From contig NZ_CP014167.1 in the NCBI RefSeq assembly GCF_001685395.1, positions 873,501 through 937,500 of the forward strand: a DNA stretch of 64,000 bases, read 5' to 3'. The notes under the pieces were generated by a model. It saw only the letters and a program-made list of their open reading frames with translations. It had not been told where the DNA came from and ran no database searches. A program made the translations under genes and the position numbers. Source of the stretch: Paenibacillus yonginensis. GTDB taxonomy: Bacteria; Bacillota; Bacilli; Paenibacillales; Paenibacillaceae. Positions 61,314-64,000 of the stretch are shown one piece after another. Each line of letters begins with the position of its first letter. Position 1 is the stretch's first letter.

Positions 61314-63443
61314 TTGAAGAGGACAGAAGATTTTAAAGCGCAGGATGTGAGCTCCGATCGTTTCCTGCTGCCAAAGCGGCGGTATATGACAGGACTTGAT
61401 GGATTAAGGGCGCTGGCCATATTGGCCGTCTTGATTTATCATCTCCGGCAGGAATGGCTTCCCGGAGGATTTCTTGGGGTAGCGGTATTTTTTACTTTGT
61501 CCGGTTATTTAATTACGGATATTCTGGCAAACGGCAAGGCAGCGGAGGATGGCGGCGGCACTCTCCGTTTATCGCTCAAAGAGTTCTGGATCCGGCGCGC
61601 AAGGAGGCTTCTGCCTGCTATGCTGATCGTAGTGTCAGCTGTAGTGGCAGGGGCCTGGCTTGGGGCTTCCTCTCCGTTACCAGAGCTTCGCGGCGATGTG
61701 CCTGCTGCTCTCCTTTACATAAGCAACTGGTGGTTTATCTTTCATAAAGTCTCCTATTTTGAATCCTTTGGTCCTCCTTCCCCATTAGGACATCTATGGT
61801 CTCTTGCGGTGGAAGAACAGTTCTATATCGTTTGGCCGATTATGCTTGCTGCCGGGCTCAAGTGGATTCGAAGCCGGATCTCGCTTGCAGGATGGGTACT
61901 GGGGCTCGCTGCCGTGTCGGCCGCGCTGATGGCGTTCTTGTATGAGCAGGGAACCGATCCGAGCCGTGTCTATTACGGTACGGATACACGCGGATTTGCG
62001 CTGTTAATCGGCGCAGCTTTGGCGCTGGTCTGGCCAAGCGGGAAGTTAAAACTGCAGGTTTCCCGGCGGGCCAGTCTTCTGCTGGATTCAGCCGGTATGA
62101 TTAGTTTGGTGCTGCTTGGGTTTTGGACATATAACTCGGATCCCTATGATGATTTTCTTTATCGAGGCGGTTTGTTTGGAATTGCGTTTGTAAGTGCCGT
62201 TTTGATTGCCGTTTTAGCACATCCGGGAAGCCGGATTGGCGGCTGGTTCTCGGCCAGACCTCTGGTGTGGGTGGGCAGACGGGCTTACGGCTTATATCTC
62301 TGGCATTACCCGGTCATGATGCTGACCACTCCGCAGCTGGACAGCGGAGGCAGTCATTGGCTTAGATTGTTTCTGCAGCTGCTGGCAACTTTCCTGCTCG
62401 CCGCGGCGTCTTACCGATGGGTAGAGGACCCGATTCGGCAATCCGGATTTCGAGGCTGGCTTGCGGGCCTTTCCACCACAATGAACGTTTGGGGGAGATG
62501 GAAGCGGCTGCCGGCAGCTTCACTTTTATTTATCCTGTTTCTGGTTTTATTCAGCTTCATCCATTTATATTTGCCCCCGACCTTATTGGGATCAACGGAT
62601 GCATCCGGGAAGTCTGGCTCCTCGACAACGGTGCTGCCGGTGTTTCAGAATAAACCCGAGCAGACCGGCAGTCATGAGGGAAAAGCCCCGTCCGAAACTG
62701 GCCCAACCGTCCCAACCAGCCAACAAACTACGGGCGGCGAAGGAGCGGGCACGGAGACAGCTTTGCCTCCAACCGTTGACGGACACTCACCGGAAGGGTC
62801 CCAAACCGCTGAGAACTCATCGGCAGTACAATCGTCGGAAGAACACTCATCGGAAGCAGGCCGTCCGCAAGAAGATACTTCCGATCAGCTGCAGGCTCCA
62901 CAATCGGCGAACCAGCCGGATGATTCGGCTAAACCATCCAATGGGAAGCCTTCTAAAGAGAACCCTCATGGCACCGGCGGTGACATCACGGCCATCGGGG
63001 ATTCCGTTATGCTGGATATTGAGGGCGATCTGCAGAAAATGTATCCGGACGCCGTTATAGACGGCAAAATCGGTCGCCAGATGGCGGATGTGCCGGCGGT
63101 TTTGCAGCGGTTAGCCGAAGAAGGACGACTAAGGGAGACGGTCGTTCTGGAGCTCGGCACAAACGGAGCTTTTTCAAACAAACAGATGAAGAAGGTTCTT
63201 GCCGCATTAAAAGATGCCAAGCGGATTTTGCTGGTGAATACACGTGTGCCGAGACCGTGGGAATCGGCTGTGAATCAAGCGCTTGATAAAATTTCGTCGA
63301 CCGATGACCGGATACAAATCGTTGATTGGTATCAGGCGAGCGGTGGCCAAACCTCTTATTTTGAACAGGACGGTGTCCATTTAAAGCCTGAAGGGGCGGC
63401 TGCTTATACCCTGCTGTTAAACCAAGCTCTATCAGACAAATAG
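61314..63443 (+). CDS. Acyltransferase 3 / SGNH protein, OatA-like
   Basis: About 709 residues. The Acyl_transf_3 membrane domain (about residues 25-400, ten helices) starts TGLDGLRALAILAVLIYHLR with the catalytic histidine. A Ser/Pro/Gly/Gln-rich linker (about 420-550) leads to the extracytoplasmic SGNH domain with GDSVMLDIEG and DGVHLKPEGAAAY. OatA-type proteins O-acetylate peptidoglycan or other surface polymers. The frame is open from 61155, inside the IS end. TATAAT at 61270-61275 suggests transcription starts later, so the TTG at 61314 (after AAAGGA) is preferred; GTG 61297 is an alternative. Confidence 0.85.
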   Translation: MKRTEDFKAQDVSSDRFLLPKRRYMTGLDGLRALAILAVLIYHLRQEWLPGGFLGVAVFFTLSGYLITDILANGKAAEDGGGTLRLSLKEFWIRRARRLLPAMLIVVSAVVAGAWLGASSPLPELRGDVPAALLYISNWWFIFHKVSYFESFGPPSPLGHLWSLAVEEQFYIVWPIMLAAGLKWIRSRISLAGWVLGLAAVSAALMAFLYEQGTDPSRVYYGTDTRGFALLIGAALALVWPSGKLKLQVSRRASLLLDSAGMISLVLLGFWTYNSDPYDDFLYRGGLFGIAFVSAVLIAVLAHPGSRIGGWFSARPLVWVGRRAYGLYLWHYPVMMLTTPQLDSGGSHWLRLFLQLLATFLLAAASYRWVEDPIRQSGFRGWLAGLSTTMNVWGRWKRLPAASLLFILFLVLFSFIHLYLPPTLLGSTDASGKSGSSTTVLPVFQNKPEQTGSHEGKAPSETGPTVPTSQQTTGGEGAGTETALPPTVDGHSPEGSQTAENSSAVQSSEEHSSEAGRPQEDTSDQLQAPQSANQPDDSAKPSNGKPSKENPHGTGGDITAIGDSVMLDIEGDLQKMYPDAVIDGKIGRQMADVPAVLQRLAEEGRLRETVVLELGTNGAFSNKQMKKVLAALKDAKRILLVNTRVPRPWESAVNQALDKISSTDDRIQIVDWYQASGGQTSYFEQDGVHLKPEGAAAYTLLLNQALSDK

Positions 63444-63528
63444 AATTGGTAGGAGAGGGAGATTTTACAAATAGTTAGAGAGATGGGATAATAAGATTTT
63501 AGTAGAGTAAAGGAGGGGTTTGTAGGAA

Positions 63529-64000
63529 ATGAGGAAATGGAAATCGAGTTTAAAATGGCTGCTTCCTGCAGCAGCTTTGCTGCTGGTGCTGGCGGGCTGT
63601 CAGCCGGTCGGCGGGTTTGACGTAGACAAGATGCTCCTTGGCAATGCGGAGGTCAAGTCTGCCGAGTCTAATTTGAACCTTTCGCTGCATTTCGAGCCAA
63701 ACAGCTCAGCAACGAAAGAAGATCAAGAGTGTATTGAACTTATTAATTCTTTGTCCCTCAAATTAGACAATGTCAAAATCCAGAATGCTTCTAAGCTGTC
63801 CGCGACAGGAGAACTGGACAGCAGCAAATTCCGTATTCCATTCAAGATTTCTTTGAATGAAGATGCCCTGGCTGTACAGCTGGAGGGAGCAAAAGAACCG
63901 TTCTATCTTCCTTTGACAGATGAAATGGCGAATACGGGCTTTAGCGGGCTGAACCCTGAGAAATCGCAGGAATTAGCCAAACAGATTCAGTCTTTTGTCA
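63529..64000 (+). CDS. Secreted lipoprotein, 3' end outside window
   Basis: 157 residues visible. The signal peptide ends in the lipobox VLAGC (C24). The remainder alternates short strands (NLNLSLHFEPN, KLDNVKIQNASKLSATGELD, FRIPFKISLNEDALAVQL), resembling repetitive beta-rich Paenibacillus lipoproteins, some of which carry a copper-amine-oxidase-N-like domain at the far end. That end is not visible here. AAGGAGGGG precedes ATG 63529. Confidence 0.8.
   Translation, partial: MRKWKSSLKWLLPAAALLLVLAGCQPVGGFDVDKMLLGNAEVKSAESNLNLSLHFEPNSSATKEDQECIELINSLSLKLDNVKIQNASKLSATGELDSSKFRIPFKISLNEDALAVQLEGAKEPFYLPLTDEMANTGFSGLNPEKSQELAKQIQSFV

Overview
The window looks like a chromosomal segment of an endospore-forming Paenibacillus-type Firmicute. 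Indicators are strong AGGAGG-type ribosome binding sites with frequent GTG/TTG starts, a TnrA/GlnR box and cre sites, a tiny YjcZ-family sporulation protein, YesM/YesN and LytS/YesN sensor-regulator pairs, LplABC-type sugar transporters and a group IIC intron behind a terminator. The species cannot be fixed from sequence alone.

Region by region. 1-6.98 kb: a rhomboid tail, a GltC-like LysR regulator, a membrane zinc peptidase with a MerR regulator, then an ammonium transporter followed by a DUF294 nucleotidyltransferase-like protein and a DEDDh exonuclease, a JAMM peptidase and a TlpA/ResA-like thioredoxin. 7-20 kb: housekeeping genes, including citramalate synthase, DNA polymerase IV, ferredoxin, an L,D-transpeptidase, PyrD, RelQ, a DUF309 protein, two RsmF-type rRNA methyltransferases, a pseudouridine synthase, a HAD phosphatase and a YjcZ peptide. 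20-25 kb: a glycosyltransferase, a YkvI transporter-like protein, a DedA protein, Xpt, two small unknown proteins and tRNA-Leu(CAG).

25.1-41.5 kb is a glycan-utilisation locus. It has an anaerobic sulfatase maturase, a ROK regulator, a Cys-type sulfatase, an AraC regulator, a YesM/YesN two-component system, an LplABC-type importer, a GH51 arabinofuranosidase and a GH2 enzyme. None of the enzymes has a visible signal peptide, so the logic appears to be import of (possibly sulfated) arabinose-containing oligosaccharides followed by intracellular desulfation and hydrolysis.

41.8-50.8 kb, after a DUF11-like protein or fragment, is a pentose module. A membrane-anchored sugar-binding protein, a LytS kinase and a YesN regulator form a three-component sensor ahead of the XylFGH ABC transporter. 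cre-like sites precede the transcription units in both sugar loci. Two genes in these loci carry single-base frameshifts in homopolymer runs (T8 in the first permease, A7 in the sensor protein). 51-58.7 kb: a ChbG/YdjC deacetylase, a LysR regulator divergent from zwf-gnd, an SDR dehydrogenase, a WYL regulator and an NTF2-like protein.

58.7-61.2 kb is mobile DNA: a complete-looking group IIC intron inserted just behind a rho-independent terminator and, 7-8 bp beyond its 3' end, an IS200/IS605-type element whose TnpA lacks its N-terminus. The window ends with an OatA-like acyltransferase/SGNH protein and the start of a lipoprotein gene.
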